A stretch of DNA of 64,000 nt. It comes from Rutpela maculata (lineage: Eukaryota > Arthropoda > Insecta > Coleoptera > Cerambycidae). The first letter of the stretch is position 1, and each line of letters starts with the position of its first letter. The stretch spans positions 260,780,317 to 260,844,316 of the forward strand of contig OW386285.2 in NCBI GenBank assembly GCA_936432065.2, given 5' to 3'. The translations under genes were made by a program, and so were the position numbers. Below are positions 12,027 to 22,803 of this stretch, one piece after another. The notes under the pieces were generated by a model, which saw only the letters and a program-made list of their open reading frames with translations, was not told the DNA's origin and ran no database searches.

Positions 12027-12563
12027 GAGAAAGTTCAGTAAAAAGTGTCATGGCGCACAGTATAATGATATCACTGTAATTCACTGCACATGTTGACCAA
12101 CTCGTCTAATTTCCAAACTTTGCAACAATTAAATACCTATAATATAATAATCATAACATCGTTTTCATTATCTTTAATGTTAAACCTGCTTCCATTGAAT
12201 ATAAATAGTCTTTATTAGGTTGTTTCGTAGTCTTCAATATTTAAACAATGTCGAATTATGCAATTTGTCAAACACTGTTTCCAACTCTCAGTTTACTAGA
12301 AGAGTTTGCAGCAGTGATTGACAAACTGCATATTTTGACATTTTTTAAATATTATAGACTACGAAACAACCTAATAAAGATGATTTATATTCAGTTGAAG
12401 TAGGTTTAACATTAAAGATAATGAAAAGAATGTTATGATTATTATATTATAGGTATTAAATTGTTGCAAAGTTTGGAAATTAGACGAGTTGGTCAGCATG
12501 TGCAGTGAATTACAGTGATACCATTATACTGTGCGCCATGACACTTTTTACCAAACTTTCTTT
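12027..12563. repeat. Long fold-back repeat, copy 1
   Basis: A nearly continuous inverted repeat with arms of about 265 bp, centred near 12295. The arm contains CCAACTCGTCTAATTTCC and TTAGGTTGTTTCGTAGTC; both return in reverse complement on the other side. Outer ends read AAAGTT..GTAAAAAGTGTCATGG. There is no coding capacity; the shape is that of a fold-back MITE. Confidence 0.85.
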
Positions 12564-12573
12564 CATGCAAATC

Positions 12574-13060
12574 GTCAATTCACTGCACATGTTGACCAAC
12601 TCGTCTAATTTCCAAACTTTGCAACAACTAAATACCTATAATATAATAATCATAACATCGTTTTCATTATCTTTAATGTTAAACCTGCTTCCATTGAATA
12701 TAAATAGTCTTTTAGGTTGTTTCGTAGTCTAAAATATTTAAAAAATGTCGAATTATGCAATTTGTCAAACACTGTTTCCAACTCTCAGTTTACTAGAAGA
12801 GTTGGCAGCAGTGACTGACAAATTGCATAATTCGGCATTTTTTAAATATTGTAGACTACGAAACAACCTAATAAAGATGATTTATATTCAGTGGAAGTAG
12901 GTTTAACATTAAAGATAATGAAAACAATGTTATGATTATTATATTATAGGTATTTAATTGTTGCAAAGTTTGGAAATTAGACGAGTTGGTCAACATGTGC
13001 AGTGAATTACAGTGATACCATTATACTGTGCGCCATGACACTTTTTACCAAACTTTCTTT
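12574..13060. repeat. Long fold-back repeat, copy 2 in tandem
   Basis: Almost the same sequence as copy 1, repeated head to tail with a centre near 12797, but lacking the outermost left part. Copy 1 and copy 2 share the end sequence TTTCATGCAAATCGTCAATT, so the second seems to have arisen by tandem duplication rather than independent insertion. Confidence 0.82.
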
Positions 13061-13080
13061 CATGCAAATCGTCAATTGGA

Positions 13081-13625
13081 CCTCCCTATTCTCCAGTCGA
13101 GAGAATGTTCATTTCGGGAGAAAGGAAAAAGAAGGAAAGAAGGAAAAGGAAGGAGGTGAAAAAAGATAAAACATTCACATCCCCTATTCCCCAGGACCTC
13201 TATTCTCCAGTCCTGAGAATGATCATTTCGGGAGAAAGTAAAGAGAAAGAAATAGGAAACATAATGAAATAAAAAGAGAAAAAATACCCCGATTCACTTT
13301 TTTCTCTTTTTATTTCATTATGTTTCCTATTTCTTTCTCTTTCCTTTCTCCCGAAATGATCATTCTCACGACTGGAGGGGTCCTATTCTCCAGCTTAGGA
13401 GAAGTGAATCGGGGTATTTTTTCTCTTTTTATTTCATTATGTTTCCTATTTCTTTATCTTTCCTTTCTCCCGAAATGACCATTCTCTCGACTGGACAATG
13501 GGGGTCCAGTCGCGAGAATGATCATTTCGGGAGAAAGGAAAGAGAAAGAAATAAAAAACATAATGAAATAAAAAGAGAAAAAATACTCCGATTCACTTCT
13601 CCTAAGCTGAAGAGAATAGGGTCCC
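13081..13625. repeat. Cluster of alternating inverted units (TTTCGGGAGAAAG family)
   Basis: At least five units of about 90-115 bp in alternating orientation: partial plus unit at about 13090-13165, plus at 13204-13294, minus at 13297-13370, minus at 13390-13490, plus at 13506-13620. Each contains TCATTTCGGGAGAAAGGAA and AAAAAGAGAAAAAATAC. It is purine-rich on one strand and fully non-coding. Confidence 0.82.
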
Positions 13626-13985
13626 TAGTGTCCGTTGAACTTTCGTGCTGAACAAAATGAACATATTATAGCTGTTTTCTTTCGTGCTGAACAAACTGAT
13701 TGCAATCATTAAACAGTCAATCAAATCGAAGTATTTTTGAAATCCTTAATCTCTGTTGGTTGCCTACTCTGGTTGTGTTCACTTTGTTCAGTACGAAAGA
13801 AAATAGCTAATCAGTCATAGATTACAATCAGTAAGCAACCAATAGCGGTCAAGGATTTCAACAGCGACATAAACCTCGTTGGATTTCAAAAATACCTTGA
13901 TTTGATTGACAAATGACAATTAGTTAGAAACTTCAAGCACAGAAGACAGGAACTATATAGTTCCTGTCTTCTGTGCTTCAAGTGT
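13626..13985. repeat. Inverted repeats ending in a 52-bp palindrome
   Basis: The segments around 13640-13735 and 13770-13930 are partial inverted copies (TTTCGTGCTGAACAAA against TTTGTTCAGTACGAAAG; AATCAAATCGAAG against CTTGATTTGATTG). At 13931-13982 there is a palindrome with 26-bp arms, one mismatch, centred between 13956 and 13957 (AACTATATAGTT). Confidence 0.8.
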
Positions 13986-14210
13986 GAAATTTACTAATCA
14001 ATAACTAGTGTCGGTATATTGCTTCTAATAATAAGAAAATGGTAGTAGGTAATCAAAATGGAAAAGTAACGATTACTTTTGTAAATCGAATAATCGGTAC
14101 TTCAGGCCCTACTGACTAGCGATTACAAGTAACGAATAGTTACTACCGAGTATCATGATTTTTTATTCATAACGTGAATCGTTACCAAACCACGTTACTT
14201 TTAACATGGC

Positions 14211-14337
14211 GTTGTGGGCAAACATCCGGCAAACGTTTGTTTTCATTCGTTAAACGTTTGTTAAAGATATTGTTTTTCGGTTGCCTTGGCTACGTTTCCG
14301 CGAGTTAATTAAAATAAACCCCGTGTTTGCCCACAAC
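14211..14337. mobile_element. Small MITE-like element (127 bp)
   Basis: Starts GTTGTGGGCAAAC and ends with its exact reverse complement GTTTGCCCACAAC. Short, non-coding, internal fold-back (AAACGTTTGTT repeated). No target duplication could be seen, so the superfamily is open. Confidence 0.6.
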
Positions 14338-15208
14338 AAAATAATTTGACAGGTTGTTGTATTACCTAATTATAGCTACTTTGGTAATCTGTGCAGCCGC
14401 AGATATGTAAATATGTGTAATATATATTATGATTTGCTTATCCGATTAACCTCTGATTTATTATGAATTGGTGATAAAGCAAAAGCACTAAGTTTTGAAT
14501 GGAATTTCATAATAGGATATTTTTGTAAAGTTATACAAACATAAACATGCATTTCGGAAGCATCAGTAAATTTCTAGTTTATATTTAGTTTGACAACTAG
14601 ACCAGCGACTTTAATTTTTGCTGGGTTTATTGTTTATAATAGTGTTGAAACCTCTTTTTAATATGAGCCTCGGATTTTAATAAAAATATACAAATTAAAT
14701 AGTACATAATATATACCCAAGCAGCATTCAAAGTGATGGGAACTGGCATCTGAGGCATCGGAACTTTAATACAGTAGGAATGACATAACTGTTACTAAAT
14801 TTGCGGCTTTAAGGTAATATTCACTTTGTGGTATGCATTTGTAGTAACAATTATGTAGGTTCTACCGAATTCAGGCATTGTATAGTTTAAAAGACCACGG
14901 CAAGCAGGGACGGCGCCAGACTGGCTAGGCCGGGAGGCACAACCCAGCAAACATAAATATATAGCATATACGTAAATGCTACGTAAACTAAGTTTCGCAG
15001 AAGTAACGTGCTATGTAAAATGTGACGCATAATCATATGTGCATACTCTGCGAAATGTCAGCAACATGTGCATATGATTTTTACATAGTGAAGAGGTAAC
15101 ACTGTGACCTCACGGTATAGAACAAATGACGTAGCGTATACATATATTCAACCACTTGCTATGTAAAGCATAGGTAACTAATTTTATCTCTTTATAATGT
15201 AGCATATA

Positions 15209-15432
15209 CACTGAAAAAAAAATGGTTTGATTCAAGAATATATTGGTTTATATATATATACGCAAATAAATATATTCTTCATATAAAACAAGTACATTTA
15301 TTTCAAGAATAATTAATTTACTACCAGCTTTTGATTACTTGCCACAAATGTATTTGTTTTATATGAAAAATACATTTATTTGCGTATATATAAACCAATA
15401 TATGCTTGAATCAAACCATTTTTTTTTCAGTG
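15209..15432. mobile_element. Fold-back MITE with CACTGAAAAAAA ends
   Basis: 224-bp element, TA on both sides (15207-15208 and 15433-15434). The ends CACTGAAAAAAAAATGG and its complement continue inward as a nearly full-length inverted repeat (TTGATTCAAG..ATATA against TATATG..CTTGAATCAA). TA target and fold-back shape suggest a Tc1/mariner-type MITE. It lies inside the larger hAT element and is thus younger than it. Confidence 0.85.
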
Positions 15433-15786
15433 TATGTATATTCAACCACTTGATAGTGACCTATATGTTCTTTAGAAAGCAGCTATACGATATTTTTTCT
15501 TCTCCACTGATGTATACCCACCTACCATCTTGCCTTGCATTCCTAGTAAAGCTCAAATTTCATTTAATTTATTTTATTAACTGTTGATTTAGGAGAGATT
15601 AATACTAGTGTCTTTTGTGTAACTATTCTATATTCAAGTTAACTAAGTATCTACAATAAGTGTTAAGCATTTCTCGGGTCGTTTCTGATTGTACTCGTTC
15701 TTTGGTCAGCCTTCATCACTCTGACATTTGCTATTTGAACATCAGTTACACAACCTGTGAAAATAATTGAAATATTAGTCTATTTC

Positions 15787-16517
15787 ATATAGGGGGTGGT
15801 GCACCATTTAAAACTCCCCAGGCTTGTAATTTTCTTATTTTTTAAGGCACATCAAATTGTAGATATTTTTAAAGCATTTAAAAAAAAAAATTTTTTTAAA
15901 TTGTTAAGACAGAAATCTTAATTTCCTTGAATATTTTTTTACGTCACCCTGTGCACGAACTACATTAATGTTTTCTTATAAAGGTTTTAATTATCTTCAA
16001 TTTATATTATTACGTCATATTCGAAATTCTTTTTGGTTTTAGAGAAAGGAATTAAAAACACTCCAAACTGATTTTTTTCTTTAATTACTTTGAAAGGAAT
16101 GTAAATAATAATTTTATGCTTTATCTGTAAAAGACATATCACAAACAATATTCAGCGTAATAAAACAGTAACAAAAAATTTAAAAAAATATTTTTAAAAA
16201 CTAACTTATATTAAAATGTACTAAGTGGGAAATTGCAAATTTTTTATTTCTTAAGTTTTTTTATTTTAATAACATAAATTGAAGCTAATTAAAACCTTTA
16301 TAAGAAAACAATAACACAGTCCATGTACTGGGTGAGGTAAAAAAATATTCAAAGAAATTAAGTTTCCTTTCTTAACCATTCAAAAAAAAATTAATCAGTC
16401 TGTATGGATATTTAAAGGCTTTAAAAATGTCTACAAGTTGATGTGCCCAACATGGTCATCGCTTCAAAAATAAAAAAGTTACAAGTCTGGGGAGTTTTAA
16501 GTGGCGCACCCTGTATA
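15787..16517. mobile_element. Element with about 240-bp inverted repeats, AGGGTG ends
   Basis: Left arm (about 15787-16020) and right arm (about 16270-16517) are imperfect inverted copies; both carry TTAAAACTCCCCAG, TTTCTTATAAAGGTTTTAATT and a shared GTGCACC/GGCGCACC end. TA lies at both outer edges. No coding potential. Probably a TA-targeting fold-back element nested in the hAT. Confidence 0.75.
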
Positions 16518-18250
16518 GTGTAGTAAATCTGGTTATATAGCTTGTATCCCTTTACTAAATTGTGAAGAAAACTAGATGCAAACTATTTTGATCAATTTGT
16601 TAAGTTATTAAACAATTTATGATAGCTTAAATAATAATGTATATATTTTAACAAAACTTTACGAAAACACGCTTCCAATGGAATGGAAAATTTGAGGTCA
16701 ATCCGATAAGTTTCAGAAGTATACTGCTTTAAACATGAAACGATGTGCTCAAAGTGCTGTCATTCAATCCGAAAGTCTGCCTCAAAGTTGAGTTTACACT
16801 GTTAAAACCCAGCTATTTAAAATCAGATTTGTTTAATCTGCCAGAGATGGTGATTTGGGGACTATTGGAGTATTTCAACATAAGAGTATGCAGCATATAA
16901 CTGCCGAAAAAAAGGGGAATGAAAATGCAACTAGGACTGAATGACTTCACGCAGCGTCTACATTCTTGATTAATTTTAAAGCCTCTAGAGATCTTAGAAT
17001 ATCCTGGTTTTTTGAATTTCACTCTAAAATTAAGAGATTTTTTGCAAAATGTAATAAAAAAATATGCTAAATAAGCCCATTAAATTATCACACCAAATTT
17101 CAAGTGGAACTGTTTATAACAACGCCAAAAAAACAATAACAAAGTCGAAAATTGAACCGTTGACTGTTTAAATGCATCAAGTCATAGAACAATTTGTTTT
17201 AGAATGTAGATTTTTCTCCTACTCTTCAGTGGTGTTAACACAATTTTTTAAAACTATTTGAAATCATTTTAAATTTTTTATAAAGAATTTTTTTTCTCAG
17301 AATTAAACAATTAAAAATTATTACAATACTTCAAAAGATCACAAAAAAGAAACAATTTAAAAAAACGGGGTTTTCTACGCCAATTGGCAGCCGTGAAGCA
17401 TGAAAAAAATGCATTTGTTAAATAACTCAAAAAATTGTTTTAAATAATTTTAAAATACCTACTTATTTATGCAACAAGTGTGTAAAGCAGTACTTTTTTC
17501 ATCCATAAGTTGTAGACGAGTGCATCAATCTTGTGAGAATCCCATGATAAAAGTAGTTTCTTTAACAGTCATATAAACAAATTGTTAATTAACGCCACTG
17601 AAAAGTAAACAATCAACGATTCAATTTTCAAACTTGTTACTGTTTCTTAAGCGTTTTTTGTATAAATATTAAATTATATTATACTATTACATTCACCGAG
17701 AGCCATTTGATATAAGAAAATGTGCGGGGACCTTTACCAAGATGATTTAATTCTACCAGAAGCATATTTTTAATAATGACAAATCTTAATTGTCTTAATT
17801 TATTGCAACAAAATTAACCATGAAGTTTTAGACAATTTTAGTTTTCTTCGTAGTTTTATAATGATCAAATTAATTTTTTTAATGGCGATACAAGCAATAT
17901 CATTAATCACAAGACAACAAGAAAAGGGGCTGCGCTTTTGATCAGAACCATCTAATCCTGTTTTTTAACATGTTGAAACCGATTCTGATATTAAAAAAAA
18001 AATTATCAGTTTTTGGTTACCACCCCTTTTATCCCCTAAAAAGGGGCAATGGATTTGTCCTAAGGTTATGATCTAATTTTTCTGAATTATTTTGACGTGC
18101 TTAAGCTAATTTTGGACAAAAGAAAAATTGCAGGAAAATATTAGCCTACTTATTTACACATACAAAACCTTGAAATATATGTACAATACAATAACGAACA
18201 CAAAGTAGGTGCTATAAGATGTCGGTAAACAATAACCATACCTATGCATA
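16518..18250. other. Non-coding interior of the hAT element
   Basis: AT-rich with many poly-A and poly-T runs; I see no gene, no splice-site pair with coding sequence between, and no transposase motif. Confidence 0.55.
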
Positions 18251-18258
18251 GTACTTAC

Positions 18259-18374
18259 TTCGCAAAAGCTTGTGATCTAGGTTTCCTTGAATTACAACTT
18301 CTTACGCTGGATTCAGTTGAACTTAATAATGTGGGAGCAGCACCAACATACAGCTTTTGTGTAACAAAATCCAT
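18259..18374 (-). CDS. Possible short exon on the minus strand (unrecognised)
   Basis: On the minus strand an ATG at 18372-18374 opens 38 codons (MDFVTQKLYVGAAPTLL...) and stops being open exactly at a strong donor, GTAAGTAC (plus 18251-18258). Sequence is richer in G and C than its surroundings. It could be a captured host exon or the first exon of a lost element gene. I do not recognise the peptide and found no following exon, so this is tentative. Confidence 0.28.
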
Positions 18375-19547
18375 GTAATGATATAATTGTCTGTCGAGAA
18401 TAACGATTGCCCATGAAATAATTCTAACCTATAAAAAGATTACGTTTCATTTAAATAAATATCTTTATAAAAATGGTACAACACAAACTTACTTTTGGGT
18501 CATTCACTGGAAAATGGTGCTGCACCTTCAATATAGGTATGTACACCAAATTCGCAAACAAGAGGGCATGTTTATGTTTGCACCTAACCTCTACACTAAT
18601 AAAACGTCCAAACAAAATAATATTTGAAGAAGTCACAACGCTTTATGGTTCACACTTCTGCATCAAAGTTATTAAAAGACATCATCCACAATTTTTCACA
18701 AAAATGATCAAAAAACACAAACGTTAGATTTTACATCATTTTACACTGGCGTGCGACACCGACGCGTTCCATGAGTTCGATGTCGTAAAATGAAGTAGGT
18801 AAACATTTTTAAGTAAAATTATGTAGCAAATATGTAAACTTGTGTATAAGTAATTAAGTTAATATGTTGACTTAAATATGATATTATTTTACGTATATGC
18901 TATGTAAAATTATGTAAAATATTTTATATAAAAATGTTCTATTAATCTTACCTCTCAGAGAGGTAAAGTTACATTAATGTTTACTGGGAATTTTCTTTTT
19001 TAGGTTTGTAGGGGCCCAGAAATTTGTATATTGTATAGTAGGACAGGAAATAGGAATTATAATTGTAATAAAGCAAAAATATAACATTTTTGTTAATTTA
19101 AATTATTAAAACACCTAGGAATCCAGGGGGGCACAGTTCGTTTTGGGGGGGGCTCGTACCCCCTGCACGCCCGCCCTTGGCGCCGTCCCTGACGGCAAGG
19201 GAACGAAATACGGAATGTCGTGTCACGTCACGCTTTTCGATCAACTTTACTAACAGTACAGTCGTTACCTGTGATTTCTTAATATCAGTAATTAAAAATC
19301 ACAGTTCGTGATATATCGCCCATCACTAGCTGCCGTGATAAGGATAAATCCGTAGGGCTACCATCGCTTGACTGCTACTTGTTTTGCTTCGATATTGGGA
19401 ATCGGAAGAAATTTATAAATTAACCGGATCATTCCGATCATTCCAAGATTAGGAATCTACCGATTCTGCCCATCTTATATTATATTGATTTATATCATAT
19501 AGACAGTCCTCAGGTTTGTTGATTAACAAATTTATTAGACTACTTGA

Positions 19548-19577
19548 TCACAGAAGACCTATATAGGTCTTCTGTGA
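19548..19577. repeat. Perfect 30-bp palindrome
   Basis: TCACAGAAGACCTAT followed by its exact reverse complement, centred between 19562 and 19563. The core CACAGAAGAC is shared with the palindrome at 13931-13982, which suggests the two have a common origin. Confidence 0.85.
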
Positions 19578-19606
19578 CTTGATGATAACTGATAACAGGT
19601 TACTAA

Positions 19607-20434
19607 TAGAGATGGTACGAAAGAACCTAACCTGTTCTTTCGGAACAGGTACGAGCTAACAGTTCCGCGGAACAGTTCTCAGATTTAGAAAATACTAGTT
19701 CCGACTCCGCTGGACTGTCATGCGTTTGAGCGGAGCACTGAGTACATGATAACGTTGTACCTTCGGACACGGAGCCGGAGTGGAGTGAGCAGATAAGTCT
19801 TTTTGGTATTGGTGGTAAGTGGTAGTATTTGTGTGGGATGTATATAATAATAATAAATTCTGTTTAATTAGTGTTAAGTATTACAAAAATGTAGCTCTAG
19901 CATTTTTTTAATTCGAGGAGTTTTAGGAATAGTTTGAAGCATTAGGTGAATATGAATTGAAGAAATGGTAAAACTTAGCAATGAAATACTCACGGTTCTA
20001 AATCGCATTACAAAACAAATTAAAAGTATATTAATTTATAAGACACCCTTTACTTTTATTCAGAGTTCAAATACTAGTTCATGTCGGTTTTGATATACAG
20101 GACGTATTTTGTATTGACCGCTTTCTTTTCAAGAGCTTGGAGCTCTGGAGATTTCAAAATCAAAACATTGAATGGAGCATATAATTGACATGTCAGTTTT
20201 CAACCTTCATCAACCAATCAGCATTCTTGTTTCAAAAAAATCAGGACTCCAAGCGCTTGAAAAGAAAGCGTGTCATTATGGAGTATATGGAGCTGCGAGT
20301 GCGAAAGGACGGGCAATCACTAATGCCGGACTCGGAGCAGGTCGGAATCAGAACAAGTTTTTGAAACAGGTATACTCTTTTACCCGGAACAGTTCCGACC
20401 TGTTCCGAGAAAAATCCACTCAGTACCATCTCTA
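19607..20434. mobile_element. hAT-superfamily MITE (828 bp)
   Basis: Begins TAGAGATGGTAC and ends GTACCATCTCTA, flanked by the perfect 8-bp duplication GTTACTAA (19599-19606 and 20435-20442). Near the ends CGGAACAG and TTCCG motifs repeat (19638-19675 and 20384-20412), resembling subterminal transposase-binding repeats. No transposase is encoded. Confidence 0.9.
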
Positions 20435-20552
20435 GTTACTAAGGTTTTAGCTTAAGTGTTACCACCTTAAATAATATAGATTTAGATTTATTCACACAGA
20501 ATTATCATTTCTAACACATTACTCTGCTCCACACAGTAAAGTTGACTTGTGG

Positions 20553-20744
20553 CAGTGGCGGAAGGAACTTCATGAGGTGCAAGGGGTGCGGCGCACACGG
20601 GCCTCTGAACTTAGAGGGCCTCAGAGGGCCTCTAGAAGCTATACATTGAAAAAAAAAATGGTTTTTATTTTGTGTTAAATAAACTGAATGATTTTATTTT
20701 AACGAAATTTATTTGTTTTGTTTTATAATCTAGTTACGCCACTG
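20553..20744. mobile_element. hAT MITE (192 bp), CAGTGGCG family
   Basis: Ends CAGTGGCGGAA and TTACGCCACTG, flanked by ACTTGTGG on both sides (20545-20552 and 20745-20752), an 8-bp duplication. Non-coding. Its inside includes a CATTGAAAAAAAAAATGG stretch like the fold-back MITE at 15209. Members with similar ends occur at 54593, 55153 and 63703. Confidence 0.88.
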
Positions 20745-20916
20745 ACTTGTGGTTGTGTTTTTGTGTTGATTAGAATGAAATATTTGAATTGAACATCAAG
20801 CCATTTGACAGTTACTCGCGTTTAGAGTTTATAATTATACTGAATTGTGTGTTTATGTGATGTGATGCTTTTAAATAATTTTGAGTGTAGTTTATTTGTA
20901 AAAACAGTATCACAGA

Positions 20917-20942
20917 ATGAATATCAACAGAGGTATTCGAAA
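20917..20942 (+). CDS. Putative first coding exon of an unrecognised host gene
   Basis: ATG at 20917 opens eight codons (MNINRGIR) plus two bases and meets a good splice donor, GTGAGT, at 20943. The 150 bp before it (20770-20916) lack long repeats and look like a 5' untranslated leader. The phase (two leftover bases) fits the exon at 38831, whose first base completes the codon to Asn. Basis: splice signals and matched phase, not homology. A chance ATG next to a donor is possible; the link to 38831 is inferred. I do not recognise the product. Confidence 0.5.
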
Positions 20943-22803
20943 GTGAGTATTTTTTCTTGTTTATATACGTAAACGATTGTTTGGTAATGCTTTATTCTAC
21001 CGACTTTATTTTTTGGCTAATAATATCTTTAAATATATAGAATATCTAATATCTTAACATCTTAAATTAAATGAAGGTACCTCCCTATCTACATATGTAC
21101 AATTGTAGCCAATAAATCGCAATGGCAATTTTCTGTAGAAATTGGTGGAAAGGGTCACCTTTTAAGAATTATTTTTGTAGTGATGATGGACAGTGTAGGC
21201 GAATTTTTATTATTTTTAAAAATATATATCTTGTAGATTGAAATAAGAACAGAATGAAATTTTTCAAATGCTTATTTTTTGTATTTGGTGAGCCTGTTTT
21301 GGTTAGGTATCGACCACCAACCTTTTGTTTGTGTTTCGGAGTGCTCAACTGTAATGCTATTAATAGTTACTAATTGCTGTTTCGAAATAATATCTGTGTT
21401 TTATTTTCTTTTACTAGTTTCACCGTTTTCGATTTAAAAAAAAACTTAATATCCTAAATTTCTAATGAATAAAGTATAAAGTTTGATTCTAGTAAAGAAG
21501 TAAGATAAAGTTTCAACTAGTTTCAGTTTAGCTGATGCCAAATCAGTCGAATGTTTTTTAAAGAATATATTTTGCAGAAAGCGCAAGCCAATTTGTAAAT
21601 AGTGCAGAATTTGTTTCAACCAAACTCCTGTTATTAAACAATACAGAAGTGTAACATGAACCAATTTAGGAAAAATAAGCTAGTGGTACAAAATTGAAAG
21701 TTGGAACAAACCTATAGTGTAAAGGAAATTAACATATTAAGGGCCGATACTTTCACTTAAGTATAAATAAATGGCGAGTAACTATCTGACTATGGGGTAC
21801 AATAAGCTTAAGCTTCAGTACAGCGGGGCTTCGGCACCGCAACCTATAAGGAAAAAAAACTCTGCCAGATAAGATAACCGGAGCTTGCTATCTGCAGGAT
21901 AACTTCCATGCATACTTTCATTCAAAATATATGCTCTGTTAACTATCTGATATGACTTTAGATTGAGTGAAATTACTTAGAGAAGATAACATACTTACAA
22001 CACGGACTTGCGCAAAGCGTTAAACAGTTGGCATAATATCAGTGCCGTGCCATCCACTTTTTATTTAAATACACAGGCCTGCAAAAAAAATGTTTATGAA
22101 AACTTCTTTTATTATTTAAGGTGATCTAACAGTTTTGAAGGGTGCTGAATCTGAAAATGACATCAGTTTTTCTCCATTACCCACCGTTTTTCCCCAACTC
22201 GACCCAATATTTTGAACCTAGTAGGTATGGCTATTTTGGAATGAGAGATGTTTTAAAAAATTAAAAAAAGTTTTATTATTCTAAATTAAGTTTATTTACA
22301 ACGAAAGACACTGTTAATGTATTTTCAATTAATTTAATCGACATTGATGGCCCTGTACTTCCTTTCCTTCTTCATGGAAAAGCTCCGATTGTTACTTTTC
22401 CTCTTGTGAGTAACAAATGGATTCTCTCGATGACGTGACCAGCAGTAGTCTCCCATCATACTGACGTTTCATCTACCCTGATATCTCTTCTCCATGACTT
22501 TAATTCATACCGACACCCAGAAAAAATGAAGTTTTCAAAAAAACTGAGAGTGATGGAATTTTTCATTATTTTTCCCGGATTCGGCACCCAAAAATCTATA
22601 AAGATCACCTATTAGTTTCAAATAAGTTTTTTGGTCGTAGGCCTGTGATATTAATGGTAGTAGGCAGTGCGACTCCCATGCAGCTGCAAAAATAGAGTCG
22701 TTACCTAGGTAACGAGCACGCGGTAACGATATCGGTCCCTGCGCATTCTATGATGGTTATATTCTCTAAGTAATTTCACTTTACTTCCCAAAGTAAGTGT
22801 TGC
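20943..22803. other. Intronic or intergenic DNA before the 10-kb gypsy element
   Basis: No gene seen. An 18-bp palindrome (TCGTTACCTAGGTAACGA) lies at 22698-22715. At about 22300-22500 the minus strand has a short frame ending in GDYCWSRHRENPFVTHKRK, which may be a decayed gene tail, but I cannot assign it. The TTGC before 22804 is the target duplication of the gypsy element. Confidence 0.5.

Larger units (their letters stand above)
14943..18988. mobile_element. Nested element with CCCAG(C/T)AAACAT ends
   Basis: Inside the hAT ends, sequence starting CCCAGCAAACATAAAT (14943) is matched in inverse orientation by ATTAATGTTTACTGGG (ending 18988). Subterminal blocks such as AGCATATACGTAAA (about 14965) also return inverted near 18895. 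No transposase and no sure target duplication; the superfamily is not assigned. Confidence 0.45.
14905..19191. mobile_element. hAT-superfamily element, non-autonomous, 4.3 kb
   Basis: Termini CAGGGACGGCGCCA (14905-14918) and TGGCGCCGTCCCTG (19178-19191) form a perfect 14-bp inverted repeat, flanked by the 8-bp direct duplication ACGGCAAG (14897-14904 and 19192-19199). Terminal CAGGG plus an 8-bp target duplication is the hAT signature. No hAT transposase frame is present, so movement would require a partner element. Almost all of the inside is taken by further nested repeats. Confidence 0.9.

Noticed and set aside
22300..22500. Short minus-strand frame ending GDYCWSRHRENPFVTHKRK
   Set aside because: It looks protein-like, but I could not name a family and stops lie directly upstream; too little to call a gene.
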